From Deltaproteobacteria bacterium (GTDB lineage: Bacteria > Myxococcota > Myxococcia > Myxococcales > 40CM-4-68-19), in NCBI GenBank assembly GCA_005879535.1, contig VBKI01000065.1, positions 89,001 through 153,000 of the forward strand: DNA of 64,000 bases, read 5' to 3'. The notes under the pieces are model-generated. The model worked only from the letters and a program-made list of their open reading frames with translations, made no database searches and was not told where the DNA came from. Below are positions 29,132 to 38,233 of this stretch, piece after piece. The position numbers and the translations under genes were made by a program. How positions within the stretch are numbered: position 1 is the stretch's first letter; every line of letters starts with the position of its first letter.

Positions 29132-30406
29132 TCAGGCGGATTTCTCCGACTCGTCGTCTTCGTGCTCGGCCGCCGTCTCGAGAAGCTGCAGCGCGATCTC
29201 CAGCGCCTTGCGCGCCTTCTCCCGGAGCTTCTCGTCGTTCTTGATCTTCGCGTAGGCTTTCACCGCGCGGTCCTCGTTCTGCCCGGCGCTGGCCTGCGCT
29301 TCCTCGAGCTGCTTCTTCAGCTCGTCGCGCTCTTCGGCGAGCAGGTCCTTCTCGCCGCGCGCCTGCTCCAGCTGCTTCTCCAGCTGCTTGACGCGCGTCT
29401 TGAAGTCGTCCGATCCGCCCTTTTCGCGCTCCAGCTTCTTCGCCGCGACGGCGAGCGCGTCAGCGCGCTGCTGCAACGCTTTCGCCGCGGCTTCCCGCTT
29501 GATGGCCTCGTCCTTGAGCTCCCGCGCGTGGTCGTTGAGCTCCAGCAGCTGCTCGTCCTTCGCCTTCAGCTCCTGCTTCAGCCTCGCGAGGTCCTTGTCC
29601 GGCTTGACGTCCTTCCCGCGCGCCCGCGCAGGAACGGGTTCGCCATCTCCCTGCGTCAGCGAGCGGAGCACGGCGTCGTCGTCCGGCGCGGTCAACTCGG
29701 TGGGCTCCTTCGGCGCCTTCTCCGGTGACGTCGCGAGCCCCTCCGCGAAGCGCCTGGTGGGCCCGGTGACCACCTGCCCACCGGCGGAGCCGAGCGAATC
29801 GAAGGCCTTGTCGAACATCTCGAGCTCGTCGTCACCGCCGCGATCCCCTTCGGAGACTTCGACGACCTCTTCCACCTCGTCGACGACCAGCGGCTCTTCC
29901 GTCAGCGCGCTGCGCGCTTCCGCGACGTCCGCGGCCGAGAGCGAGATCGGTTCCTCGTCGCTCTCCAACAAGTCGCCGAGAGCGAGAGAGTCGTCGTCAC
30001 CGCGCTCATCCTGGCCGTCCTCCGCCGGCAGCTTGACGCCGAGCAGCTGCGAGGCCTTCTCCAGCATCGCCTGGGGCGCGAAGGGCTTGATCAGGTACTC
30101 CTCGGCCCGCGTCTTCAGCTTCTTGTGCTTCTCGAAGCTGTCCGGAGTCGCGTTGGCGGAGGTGAGGATGACGGGGATGTCCTTGAGCTGATCGTCCTTC
30201 TTCAGCCGCGTGCAGAGCATGTAGCCGTTGGTGGGCTGCGCCTCGACACAGACGACGATCAGATCGGGATTGTGCTTCTTCGCGAGCGACATCCCCTGCT
30301 CGCTGTCGGTGGCCAGCGCCGCGGCAAATCCCCGCGCCTTGATGGCCTTCGTGAGACCCTGCGCGAAACCTTCGTCGGAATCGATGAGCAGGATTCTCTT
30401 GGACAC
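29132..30406 (-). CDS. FrzS-like pseudo-receiver coiled-coil protein
   Basis: 424 residues, GTG start at 30406. Seen: a receiver-like domain at 1-122 (RILLIDSDEGFAQGL, LKKDDQLKDIPVILTS, HKKLKTRAEEYLIKPF), an acidic linker to about 260 (LLESDEEPISL, EVEEVVEVSEGD), and a long coiled coil at about 265-395. This domain order and the LKKDD and HxKLKxxAxEY patterns match FrzS, the pole-to-pole protein of type IV pilus motility in M. xanthus. At the phosphoacceptor position (55) there is Glu instead of Asp, so it cannot be phosphorylated there, in keeping with FrzS acting as a pseudo-receiver. It could also be a FrzS paralogue with another role. Confidence 0.65.
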   Translation of the reverse strand: MSKRILLIDSDEGFAQGLTKAIKARGFAAALATDSEQGMSLAKKHNPDLIVVCVEAQPTNGYMLCTRLKKDDQLKDIPVILTSANATPDSFEKHKKLKTRAEEYLIKPFAPQAMLEKASQLLGVKLPAEDGQDERGDDDSLALGDLLESDEEPISLSAADVAEARSALTEEPLVVDEVEEVVEVSEGDRGGDDELEMFDKAFDSLGSAGGQVVTGPTRRFAEGLATSPEKAPKEPTELTAPDDDAVLRSLTQGDGEPVPARARGKDVKPDKDLARLKQELKAKDEQLLELNDHARELKDEAIKREAAAKALQQRADALAVAAKKLEREKGGSDDFKTRVKQLEKQLEQARGEKDLLAEERDELKKQLEEAQASAGQNEDRAVKAYAKIKNDEKLREKARKALEIALQLLETAAEHEDDESEKSA

Positions 30407-30503
30407 GGGGACCTGGAATTGGACAGCAAAAGTTTAAGGGTCCCCCGAGAGAGGTGTCAACGAAACGCCCGGATTCCCGAAGGGTAGGACGAGGTACGCG
30501 CGC

Positions 30504-31283
30504 TCAGCGCATTTCCGCCGACTGCACCAGCGCCAGCACGTCCTTCTCGTCGAGGTCGGAGATCAGCGAATAGACGATCTCGTCATTGCGCCAGGAGGCG
30601 ATGTTGAAGCCCTTGGCCCGCGAAAGCCACACCTCGCGGTCGGCGATGCGCCGCGCCGCGCCGGGGAGCTGCGGCTCGGGGTCGTCGACGATCAGCAGCG
30701 AAACGCGGCGCCCGTCGGCCTGCGGCAACGAGTACGTGACCACCGCCGCCTGACGCTGATGCACGCTGGAAAGGCGCACGCCCTGCAGGCGGGGACCCTG
30801 GGCGAAGCGCGGCAAGCGAACGCCGAAGTCCAGCTTCCCTTCCAGCCACTTCTGCGCGGAGCGCGGATCGCTCGCGGAGTAGTCGAGCGGCAGCGCGCGG
30901 GCGTGAATTGCGACGCCGTCCTCGATGAGCGAGTGGCGCGAAAGCAGCGGATGCGAGAGGCCGCCGGCGAGGAACCAGATGGCGGCGCCGGCGCAGGCGG
31001 CGGCGATCGCGATCGCGCTCGGCCGCTGGAACGCGCGGGCCCAGCGGCCGTGCACCGGCTGGTCCATCAGGTGGTCGCGGACGTCCTCGTAGACCAGGTG
31101 CGGCGCGGCGACGTTGGCGCGCAGCATCGCCGCCTTGTAGCTCTGGTGCAGGCGGACCGCATGCGTGCACTCCGCGCACTCGGCAAGGTGGGCCTGGACC
31201 TCCGCGCTCTCCTCGGCCCCGAACTCCCCGTCCACGTAGGCGTGGAGGAAGGTCTCCTCGAGCTTGCGGCACTCGTGCGTCAA
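30504..31283 (-). CDS. Zinc-finger anti-sigma factor, membrane-bound
   Basis: 259 residues from TTG 31283, overlapping the sigma factor stop (TTGA). Seen: an anti-sigma zinc-binding motif H-x3-C-x2-C ([12 protein letters not shown]) with an upstream Cys-containing helix ([17 protein letters not shown]), one membrane helix at about residues 97-117 ([20 protein letters not shown]), and a periplasmic domain of about 140 residues. It should hold the neighbouring ECF sigma factor inactive until an envelope signal is received. The position and overlap directly support the pairing. Confidence 0.85.
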   Translation of the reverse strand: MTHECRKLEETFLHAYVDGEFGAEESAEVQAHLAECAECTHAVRLHQSYKAAMLRANVAAPHLVYEDVRDHLMDQPVHGRWARAFQRPSAIAIAAACAGAAIWFLAGGLSHPLLSRHSLIEDGVAIHARALPLDYSASDPRSAQKWLEGKLDFGVRLPRFAQGPRLQGVRLSSVHQRQAAVVTYSLPQADGRRVSLLIVDDPEPQLPGAARRIADREVWLSRAKGFNIASWRNDEIVYSLISDLDEKDVLALVQSAEMR

Positions 31284-31933
31284 GCGCGCCTCTTGAACTC
31301 GAGCACTTCCAGCGCTTCCTCTTCCTCGACGGCAACGCTGATCTCCAGCGCCTGCTTGCCCTGCACCACGCCGGAAGCGACGGCGTATCCGAGCAGGTTC
31401 TTCTGCAGCAGTTTCCGGCCGCGGTAGAGGCGGCTCATCACCGTTCCCACCGGGCAGTCGAGGATCTCGGCGATCTCCTTGTAGGAGAACTCCTGCAGGT
31501 CGGCGAGGATCACCACCAGGCGGAAGTCGATGGGAAGCTGGTCGATGCTGCGGATCACGTCGTCCGAGAGCAGCTTGTCGAAGAAGTACTGCTCGGGGTC
31601 TGCGGAGCTCTCGGTCGGCTCGCGGGTGACGAAACGCTCGTTCCCCGCCTCGCGGGCGGCGCCCTCGACGACCGTGCGCTCCTTCACCCGCCGGCGATAC
31701 TTGTTGATGAAAGTGTTGGTGAGGATCTTGAAGAGCCACGCCTTCATGTTCGTGCCGCGCTCGAACTTGTCGAAGAAGCGGAACGCGCGCAGGAACGTGT
31801 CCTGCACCAGGTCCTCGGCGTCGCGCTCGTTCTTCGTCAGGCGCAGCCCGGCGGAGTAGAGCGCGTCGAGGTGCTCGAGGGAGAGACCTTCGAACTCCCG
31901 CCGCGTCCTGTCGGTGTGCTTGAAGTCCAGCAT
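31280..31933 (-). CDS. ECF-type (RpoE-like) RNA polymerase sigma factor
   Basis: 217 residues from ATG 31933. Seen: region 2 ([55 protein letters not shown]) and region 4 ([40 protein letters not shown]), plus a C-terminal extension rich in Glu. This is the classical sigma-70 family group 4 layout. It forms a two-gene operon with the anti-sigma factor. I could not identify an autoregulated promoter with confidence in the 150-base upstream gap, which holds a hairpin CGGGTT-N8-AACCCG at 31979-31998. Confidence 0.93.
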   Translation of the reverse strand: MLDFKHTDRTRREFEGLSLEHLDALYSAGLRLTKNERDAEDLVQDTFLRAFRFFDKFERGTNMKAWLFKILTNTFINKYRRRVKERTVVEGAAREAGNERFVTREPTESSADPEQYFFDKLLSDDVIRSIDQLPIDFRLVVILADLQEFSYKEIAEILDCPVGTVMSRLYRGRKLLQKNLLGYAVASGVVQGKQALEISVAVEEEEALEVLEFKRRA

Positions 31934-32083
31934 CCCTCTCCCGCGTGCCTGGTCTGCCGAAGCTGAATCTAACTGGCTCGGGTTACGGTGAGAACCCGGT
32001 GAAGTCCTTGAGCATTCCTCTGCACCGACCGCTCGCCCGGCACACTTGCACGACCGCTAAAAAATGCAAGCAAGACCGAGCCG

Positions 32084-33208
32084 TTACCTGCGCGTTGCGA
32101 GGGCCTTCTCCAGCGGCGTGTAGTCGAGGTCGTGGGCCTCGGCAACGGCCTTGTACGTGCAGTGGCCGTTGAAGGTATTGACGCCGAGCGCGAGGGCGCG
32201 GTCCCGCTTGACCGCTTCGACGACACCCAGATCGGCGAGCCGCAGCCCGTAGCCGATGGTGGCGTTGGTGAGCGCGAACGTGCTGGTCTGCGCCACCGCG
32301 CCAGGCATGTTCGCCACGCAGTAGTGGACGACGCCGTGGACCAGGTACGTCGGGTGATCGTGCGTCGTCGGATGGCAGGTCTCGATGCAGCCGCCCTGGT
32401 CGACCGCGACGTCGACGACCACGCTCCCTTCCTGCATCTCGCTGACGAGCTTCTCGCTGACGAGCTTGGGTGCCTTGGCGCCAGGGATGAGCACGCCTCC
32501 GATCACGAGGTCCGCCTCGCGCACGTAGCGGGCGATCTGCGCCGGATCCGAATAGACCGGCGTGATCCTCGAGCCGAAGATGTCGTCGAGGTACGCGAGC
32601 CTGTTGTTGCTCACGTCGAGCACCACCGTGTCCGCCCCCATCCCCGAGGCGAGCTTCGCGCTGTTGGTGCCGACGGTTCCGCCGCCGAGGATGACCACCT
32701 TGCCGCGGCGCACGCCGGGAACGCCCGAGAGCAGTACCCCCTTGCCGCCGTGCTCCTTCTCCAGCTGCACCGCACCAACCTGCACCGCCATGCGGCCGGC
32801 GACCTCGCTCATCGGCTTCAGGAGCGGAAGCTGTCCATCGTCGGTCTGGATGGTCTCATACGCGACCGCGGCGACCTTCCGCTCGAGGAGCGCCTTGCTC
32901 AGCGGCTTGTCCGCCGCGAGATGAAAATAGGTGTAGACGGTCTGACCTTCGCGCATCAGCGCGTACTCGGCGGCGATGGGCTCCTTCACCTTGACGATCA
33001 TTTCCGCGCGCGCCCAGACTTCGGTCGACTTCTCGACGAGCTTGGCACCCGCCACCTCGTACGCGGCGTCGGCGATGCCGCTGCCCAGACCGGCGCCCTT
33101 TTCCATCAGCACCTGGTGCCCGCGCCCGGTCAGCGCCGTGACGCCGCCTGGAACCAGGCCCACCCGGTACTCGCGGGTTTTGACCTCTTTCGGGCAACCG
33201 ATGATCAT
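32084..33208 (-). CDS. ald: Alanine dehydrogenase
   Basis: NAD-dependent interconversion of L-alanine and pyruvate plus ammonia. 374 residues from ATG 33208. Seen: the N-terminal [20 protein letters not shown], the catalytic region [13 protein letters not shown] and TYFHLAAD, the NAD-binding loop [17 protein letters not shown], and the C-terminal [14 protein letters not shown]. The length is typical. It is transcribed away from the radical SAM gene across an 84-base gap. Confidence 0.96.
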   Translation of the reverse strand: MIIGCPKEVKTREYRVGLVPGGVTALTGRGHQVLMEKGAGLGSGIADAAYEVAGAKLVEKSTEVWARAEMIVKVKEPIAAEYALMREGQTVYTYFHLAADKPLSKALLERKVAAVAYETIQTDDGQLPLLKPMSEVAGRMAVQVGAVQLEKEHGGKGVLLSGVPGVRRGKVVILGGGTVGTNSAKLASGMGADTVVLDVSNNRLAYLDDIFGSRITPVYSDPAQIARYVREADLVIGGVLIPGAKAPKLVSEKLVSEMQEGSVVVDVAVDQGGCIETCHPTTHDHPTYLVHGVVHYCVANMPGAVAQTSTFALTNATIGYGLRLADLGVVEAVKRDRALALGVNTFNGHCTYKAVAEAHDLDYTPLEKALATRR

Positions 33209-33292
33209 CGTCTCTCCGGTCGTTTCGCCTTGCGGAAAAGGGCGGCGGAAGATAGCAGGCACCCGCGTCGGGTCAAGCTGCGACGTGTCGAA

Positions 33293-34573
33293 ATGCTGAA
33301 GCTTCTCTTCGCCGATTCCTCGGGTCGGGTTTACGAGCACCCGGAGCTGCTCGCGCTGGCGCGCGATGGCCGGCCGCTCGAAGAGCCCGCGCCAGTGCCG
33401 CCCCATAGCACGCTGGCGGCGCTTCCCGGACGCCGCCCGGTCGGGCTCGATCCCTCCAGCGGGCGCGTGATCGAGCTCTCGGAGGTCCGCATCGGACGGC
33501 GCGTCGTGCGCCCAAGCGCGGTCGCGGCGGTGCTTCCGCCGGGGTGGACGCGCACCGAGCTGCCGGCCTTCCGGAAGTCGGCGCTCGCGCCGGTCCTGCC
33601 GCAGTGGGCGTACACGGCGGCGGCCTGGGACGATCGACGCGGCTGTCACGTCGCCTGGGCTTTGCACACCGACCGGCGCCGTCATTGGGACCCCGCCACC
33701 CACTCGACCCCGGACCTCCCGGGGCGGATCGAGGCGCGCCTCGCGGCTGACGACAACCCGCTGTTGCGCCAGCTCGCGAAGTGCGCGCTCACGTACCGCT
33801 GCTTTACCGCGCAGAACACCTTCTATGAGCGCGACGAAGGCGCAATTCCCGCCAGCTCGGGGTGCAATGCCCGCTGCGTGGGTTGCATCTCTGAACAGCC
33901 GGAGGAAGGTCCGCCCGCGTCGCACGAACGGATCGAACGCGCTCCCGACGCGGTGGCCATGGCCGCGATTGGAATCGCCCACCTGTCGCGGGCGCCGGGT
34001 CGGACGATGGTGTCGTTCGGGCAAGGCTGCGAAGGCGAGCCGCTCACGCGCGCCCGCGAGATCGCCGAGGCCATCCGGCGCATGCGCGCGGCATCGCTGC
34101 GCGGCTCGATCAACGTCAACACCAACGGATCGTTGCCCGACCATCTCGAGCTGCTGATCGATGCGGGGCTCGATTCGTGCCGGATCAGCCTGAACAGCGC
34201 GCACAAGCCGCTCTACGAGGCGTATTACCAGCCCATCGGTTACGGCTGGGAAGACGTCGAGGAATCGATCCGGCTTGCCCGGCGCCGCGGCGCCTACACG
34301 GCGATCAACTTGCTCACGTTCCCCGGTGTGACGGATCAGGAGGGCGAAGCCGACGCGCTTTGCGCCCTCGTCTCGAGAGCGCGCGTGGATCAAGTCCAGG
34401 CGCGCAGCCTCGCCATCGACCCGGACGCGTACGCCGCCATCGCAGCGCGATACGCGGCGGGCGGCCGCCGGATTGGAATCTCTGGCCTGATCGACCGGCT
34501 GAAGCGGGCGCGAAAGGGGCTCGCGATCGGAAACTTCGCGCGCGCACTGAACGAGCGGCACACCCTAAGCTGA
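33293..34573 (+). CDS. Radical SAM protein with N-terminal accessory domain
   Basis: 426 residues from ATG 33293. Residues 1-185 form an uncharacterised domain (PVGLDPSSGRVIELSEVRIG, CHVAWALHTDRRRHWDPAT). The SAM core begins at about residue 190 with C-x3-C-x2-C in SSGCNARCVGCISEQ, followed by MVSFGQGCEGEPL, SINVNTNGSLPDHLE and SCRISLNSAHKPLYEAYY. The SPASM-type second Cys cluster is absent. Substrate unknown; related proteins are often listed only as radical SAM proteins. It is the only gene between ald and the next exported protein. Confidence 0.8.
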   Translation: MLKLLFADSSGRVYEHPELLALARDGRPLEEPAPVPPHSTLAALPGRRPVGLDPSSGRVIELSEVRIGRRVVRPSAVAAVLPPGWTRTELPAFRKSALAPVLPQWAYTAAAWDDRRGCHVAWALHTDRRRHWDPATHSTPDLPGRIEARLAADDNPLLRQLAKCALTYRCFTAQNTFYERDEGAIPASSGCNARCVGCISEQPEEGPPASHERIERAPDAVAMAAIGIAHLSRAPGRTMVSFGQGCEGEPLTRAREIAEAIRRMRAASLRGSINVNTNGSLPDHLELLIDAGLDSCRISLNSAHKPLYEAYYQPIGYGWEDVEESIRLARRRGAYTAINLLTFPGVTDQEGEADALCALVSRARVDQVQARSLAIDPDAYAAIAARYAAGGRRIGISGLIDRLKRARKGLAIGNFARALNERHTLS

Positions 34574-34669
34574 CACCGGCGTCGCGACCGGCGCTCCCTG
34601 CTCAATTGCAAGTGCGCGGAATCCGGGCCCTTCGGAGAGCGGCATGGCGGTTGCTCCAGGTCTGATGGC

Positions 34670-35605
34670 ATGGATCGGGGGATGCTCCGCCGCCTATTCG
34701 CCTTGCGCGCCGCAATCCTGCTCGCTGCTATTCCCGCGCTCGCCCAGGAGCGCGCCGATGCCGTGCTGGTCCTCGCGGACGACGGGGCGCTCGACGCGCC
34801 GGCGGTGCACGCGATCCGGAACGTCGCCGCAAGCGAGCTCCGCAAGCGAGGGATCGCGCTCGCCGAGGATCGGAGGACCTCCGGCGTCCATCGGCTCGAC
34901 GAGGATCTCTCGACGCTCGCGCTCGATCTTGGCGCCCACCGCCTGTTCGCGCTCCGCATCGGCGGCCGCCTCGGGCAGAAGATCCCCATCAGCCTCGACG
35001 AGCTCTCCGCGGACACGCTCGCTCCGGTGCACTCGGCCTCGCTGACCGCTACGGGACTCGAGGAATGTGACGTGGTGACCGCGCGCCTGGTCGACGCCGT
35101 CCTGGGCGGGCGGAGCGCCGAGAGCACCGCGCAGATGACGACGGTCACCGCGACCGAGTCGAAGCCGTTCGCGAAGAAGCCCGGCGAACGCTTCTGGTTC
35201 ATCGGGCTCCCTGTCGCTCTTTACAACGCGGGCAGCACGCCCACGGGGTTCTCGCTCGGCTACGGCTACGAGGCGGAGAACTTTCGCATCTCCGTCACCG
35301 GCGCGGGTTATTCGCGGGGCAGCGACGGCGTCGTGTACCTCGTCATGGAGGCGGCCTGGATTCCGTTTGCTACGGAGGTCTCTCCCTATATCGGCGGCGG
35401 CTTCGGCTACATGGGCGCCGGCGGCCACGGCGCCCTCGGCGGCGTGGTCGAAGGCGGTTTCGAGGCATTCCGGCTGCACGGCGTGCGCGGGCTCATCGGC
35501 GTGCAGCTGACGATCCCCTTCTTCGACACGCAGGAGAGCTCGGCGCCCACCGTGACGGCGCACCGCAATGTGTACCCGGCCGGGTTCGTCCGTCTCGCCT
35601 TCTAG
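34670..35605 (+). CDS. Exported envelope protein, possibly beta-barrel
   Basis: 311 residues from ATG 34670; ATG 34682 is an alternative. Seen: a signal peptide ending in a cleavage-like ALA (LRAAILLAAIPALAQ), an N-terminal half of alpha/beta type (DAVLVLADDGALDAPAVHAI), and a Gly/aromatic C-terminal half (FSLGYGYEAENFRISVTGAG, YIGGGFGYMGAGG) ending in FVRLAF, an outer-membrane-like terminal Phe. Inference: a small outer-membrane barrel with a periplasmic domain. It converges with the next gene, 1 base apart. Confidence 0.65.
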   Translation: MDRGMLRRLFALRAAILLAAIPALAQERADAVLVLADDGALDAPAVHAIRNVAASELRKRGIALAEDRRTSGVHRLDEDLSTLALDLGAHRLFALRIGGRLGQKIPISLDELSADTLAPVHSASLTATGLEECDVVTARLVDAVLGGRSAESTAQMTTVTATESKPFAKKPGERFWFIGLPVALYNAGSTPTGFSLGYGYEAENFRISVTGAGYSRGSDGVVYLVMEAAWIPFATEVSPYIGGGFGYMGAGGHGALGGVVEGGFEAFRLHGVRGLIGVQLTIPFFDTQESSAPTVTAHRNVYPAGFVRLAF

Positions 35606-35606
35606 A

Positions 35607-36182
35607 TCAGCGGAACGATGCGCCCAGGTCGACCGTGGCGCTCCAGAAATCGGAGTTGCCACCCTTGTTGACCGAGATGGTGTTGCCGCCGGTGTTGATG
35701 TTGCTGAAGAGATAGTTGTACTGGAAGCGGCCACCGAGCTTGAACGCGCCGATATTTCCCTCGACGCCACCGCCGAAGGGCAGCGTGCTGGTCGAGCTGT
35801 TGGGCACGCCCGACGCCGCCGCGCCATTGACCCAGGTGTAGCCGTACCCGCCGAACACGTACGGCGTGACTTCGCCCGGAAGGATGTTCAGACGCACGTC
35901 GGCGTACCCTTCGTTCGTCTTCAGGGTGCTCGCCTGACGGCCTTCGCTCAGGCTCTGGTTGATGTTGTTCTGCGTCCCCAGGTAGCCGACCTCGACCCCG
36001 AGCATTGGCGTCGGCAGTATCCCCAGGCGAGCGCCGTAAGCGGCCCCGATATCCGACCCGCTCAGCGACTGGTTGTACTTCGTCGCGCCGCCCTGCAGCA
36101 CGATGCTGAACTCGCTGTCCGCCATCGCGGCTGCGGGGAGCACCAGGGCGCCCAGTGCGAGAGCGACAAGAAGTCCCTTCAT
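35607..36182 (-). CDS. Outer-membrane beta-barrel protein (OmpA-like N-domain type)
   Basis: 191 residues from ATG 36182, with GAGGAGA just upstream. Seen: the signal peptide MKGLLVALALGALVLPAAAMA, then alternating aromatic/Gly strands typical of an eight-stranded barrel (GARLGILPTPMLGVEVGYLG, ADVRLNILPGEVTPYVFGGY), ending in VDLGASFR. No peptidoglycan-binding domain follows, so the protein is only the barrel. Function as a porin or structural protein cannot be told apart. Confidence 0.8.
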   Translation of the reverse strand: MKGLLVALALGALVLPAAAMADSEFSIVLQGGATKYNQSLSGSDIGAAYGARLGILPTPMLGVEVGYLGTQNNINQSLSEGRQASTLKTNEGYADVRLNILPGEVTPYVFGGYGYTWVNGAAASGVPNSSTSTLPFGGGVEGNIGAFKLGGRFQYNYLFSNINTGGNTISVNKGGNSDFWSATVDLGASFR

Positions 36183-36302
36183 GACGTTCTCCTCTCGAAA
36201 GACAGTCCCGTAAATTCCGCGGCATCGTCCGCGCGCGGTGATACACACGGTAGGGATGCGGCGGATAAAAGGCCTGCCTGGCCTGTCGCGCGGGGAGCGG
36301 TC

Positions 36303-37514
36303 TTGGGCCCGGTAAGGCTCGAGCTGCAGAAGGACCTGGTCCGGCACCTGCGAGCAGGGCACCCCTGGATCTACAAGCGCGCGGTCGAACGTCCTCCGTC
36401 CGGGCTCGACGCGGGCGCCGTGGTCGATGTCGTGTCCGGGGGGAAGTTCGTCGCCCGCGGGTACTTCGATCCGGCGAGCGCGGTTCGCGTCCGCGTGCTG
36501 ACGCGCGATCCCGCGGAAGCGATCGGTCCGCTTTTCTGGCGCCGCCGCATCGCGAAGGCGGTGGCGCTTCGGCGCGCGTACGTCCTCTCGCCGGAGACGG
36601 ACTGTGCGCGCCTCGTCCACGGCGAGGGCGACGGCCTGCCGGGCGTGGTCATCGATCTGTATGGCGCATTCGCGGTGCTGAAGCTCTATAGCGCGGGCCT
36701 CGCCGCGCACCGCTCGGCCATCGTCGATGCCCTCCGCGGCGAGGTCGCGCTCGCGGGGATCTACGGCAGGGACGAGGAGATCGGCCGCTCCGACGAAGAA
36801 GATGAGCTGAGCGACCGCGACTCGCCGCCCGCGAGAGGGCGTCCGCTCTGGGGTACCGAGCCGCCCGTGGAGGTGATCGTCCGCGAGCAGGGCATGCGCA
36901 TCGCCGTGGATCTGCGCGCCGGCCAGAAGACCGGATATTTCCTCGACCAGCGGGAGAACCGGTTCGCGCTCCGGCGGTTCGCGCGCGGGCGGTCGCGGGC
37001 TGCGAACTGCTTCGCTTATTCGGGCGGTTTCTCGGTCAGCGCCGCGCTGGGCGGAGCGCGCGAAGTGATCGCGATCGACCGCGACGGCGGCGCGTTGCAA
37101 CTGGCGCGTCGCAACTTCGAGCTGAACGGCATCGATCCGGCCGCCCACGGCTTCGTCGCCGGCGACGTCCTGGAATTCCTGCGCGGCGAAAAGAAGCCGT
37201 TCGATCTGATCGTGCTCGATCCACCCGCCTTCGCGAAGTCCCAGAAGGCGGTGCCTGCGGCCCTCGACGGGTATGCGTCGTTGCACCGCGCTGCGTTCCA
37301 GGCGCTCGCGCCCGGCGGCATTCTCGCCACCGGCTCCTGCTCGGCGCGCGTCTCCGCCGAACAGTTCGTGGGCGCAATCCGCGAAGCAGCGTCGAAGACG
37401 CACACCGACCTGCAGCTCCTCGAGGAGAAGCGGCAGCCTCCGGATCACCCGGCACTGCTCTCGTTCCCGGAGGGCAAGTACCTGAAGTTCTTCGTCTTTC
37501 GAAAGGGGGGATGA
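36303..37514 (+). CDS. Class I rRNA large-subunit methyltransferase (RlmI-like)
   Basis: 403 residues, TTG start at 36303 with GGGGAG five bases upstream. Seen: an N-terminal PUA domain (LRAGHPWIYKRAVERPP), the central domain with LVHGEGDGLPGVVIDLYG, then a Rossmann methyltransferase with NCFAYSGGFSVSAALGGA, VIAIDRDGGALQLARRN and catalytic-site VLDPPAFAKS. RlmI makes m5C1962 in 23S rRNA, and this protein has the same domains; the exact base modified is not shown here. A 40-residue acidic insert near 155-190 (RDEEIGRSDEEDELSDRD) is unusual. Confidence 0.87.
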   Translation: MGPVRLELQKDLVRHLRAGHPWIYKRAVERPPSGLDAGAVVDVVSGGKFVARGYFDPASAVRVRVLTRDPAEAIGPLFWRRRIAKAVALRRAYVLSPETDCARLVHGEGDGLPGVVIDLYGAFAVLKLYSAGLAAHRSAIVDALRGEVALAGIYGRDEEIGRSDEEDELSDRDSPPARGRPLWGTEPPVEVIVREQGMRIAVDLRAGQKTGYFLDQRENRFALRRFARGRSRAANCFAYSGGFSVSAALGGAREVIAIDRDGGALQLARRNFELNGIDPAAHGFVAGDVLEFLRGEKKPFDLIVLDPPAFAKSQKAVPAALDGYASLHRAAFQALAPGGILATGSCSARVSAEQFVGAIREAASKTHTDLQLLEEKRQPPDHPALLSFPEGKYLKFFVFRKGG

Positions 37515-37521
37515 GAGCTCC

Positions 37522-38184
37522 ATGGTGCTGGCGGGCCAGTTTCTCGAGCGCAGCGTCGTGATCGGCGACCTCGACGCGCTCTATCACCGCGGCACGCGCG
37601 ATCCGCCCTGCGCCATCGCGGCGCCGCATCCGGCGGTCGGCGGCAGCATGCTTTCCCCCGTCGTCGCCGAGCTTGCCTGGGCGCTGACGAGGGCAGGTCA
37701 TCCGACGATGCGTTTCGACTACCGCGGCGTCGGTGCTTCGCGCGGCGTCTCGCGACATCCCGCCGGCGGCCAGAAGATTGCGGAGCTGCAGGACGAGGTC
37801 GCGGATCTGCACCAGGCCTGCGATCAGCTGCTCGCGACCAGCGGCATGGTCTCGGCGTGCGCGGTCGGGTACAGCTTCGGAGCGGCGGTGGCGCTCGAGG
37901 CGGCGTCGGATGCGCGGATCGGCCGGCTGATCCTGATTGCGCCGCCAACGCGGTTGTACGAGTTCGCGATGGTCGCCGAAGTACGCAAGCCGCTCCTGAT
38001 CGTCTGCGCGCACCACGATTCCTGGTGCGATCGCGCCAGCCTGCCTGTGCCGCCGGACGCACGGCTGGAAGTGATCCCGCACTCGGACCACTTCTTCTCG
38101 CGCGGGCTCACCGAGGTGGGCAAGACGGTCGCCGGCTGGCTGCGCGACGGCGACCCGTGCGGGCTCGATGCAGATCCGGAATGA
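37522..38184 (+). CDS. Alpha/beta hydrolase
   Basis: 220 residues from ATG 37522, seven bases after the methyltransferase stop. Seen: an oxyanion-side strand AIAAPHPAVGGSM, FDYRGVGASRG, nucleophile elbow GYSFGAA with the catalytic Ser, a late acid-containing segment CAHHDSWCD and the catalytic His in SDHFF. This matches small dienelactone-hydrolase/YfbR-like cytosolic hydrolases. No lid domain and no signal peptide. Substrate unknown. Confidence 0.85.
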   Translation: MVLAGQFLERSVVIGDLDALYHRGTRDPPCAIAAPHPAVGGSMLSPVVAELAWALTRAGHPTMRFDYRGVGASRGVSRHPAGGQKIAELQDEVADLHQACDQLLATSGMVSACAVGYSFGAAVALEAASDARIGRLILIAPPTRLYEFAMVAEVRKPLLIVCAHHDSWCDRASLPVPPDARLEVIPHSDHFFSRGLTEVGKTVAGWLRDGDPCGLDADPE

Positions 38185-38233
38185 TCCCCGGGCGTTCAGC
38201 GAAATAACGCGGCCGGCGTCGCGTTGGTGAGGG

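Noticed and set aside
31934..32083. Autoregulated ECF promoter in front of the sigma factor.
   Set aside because: No GGAAC-type -35 with a matching -10 was found; only a hairpin at 31979-31998.
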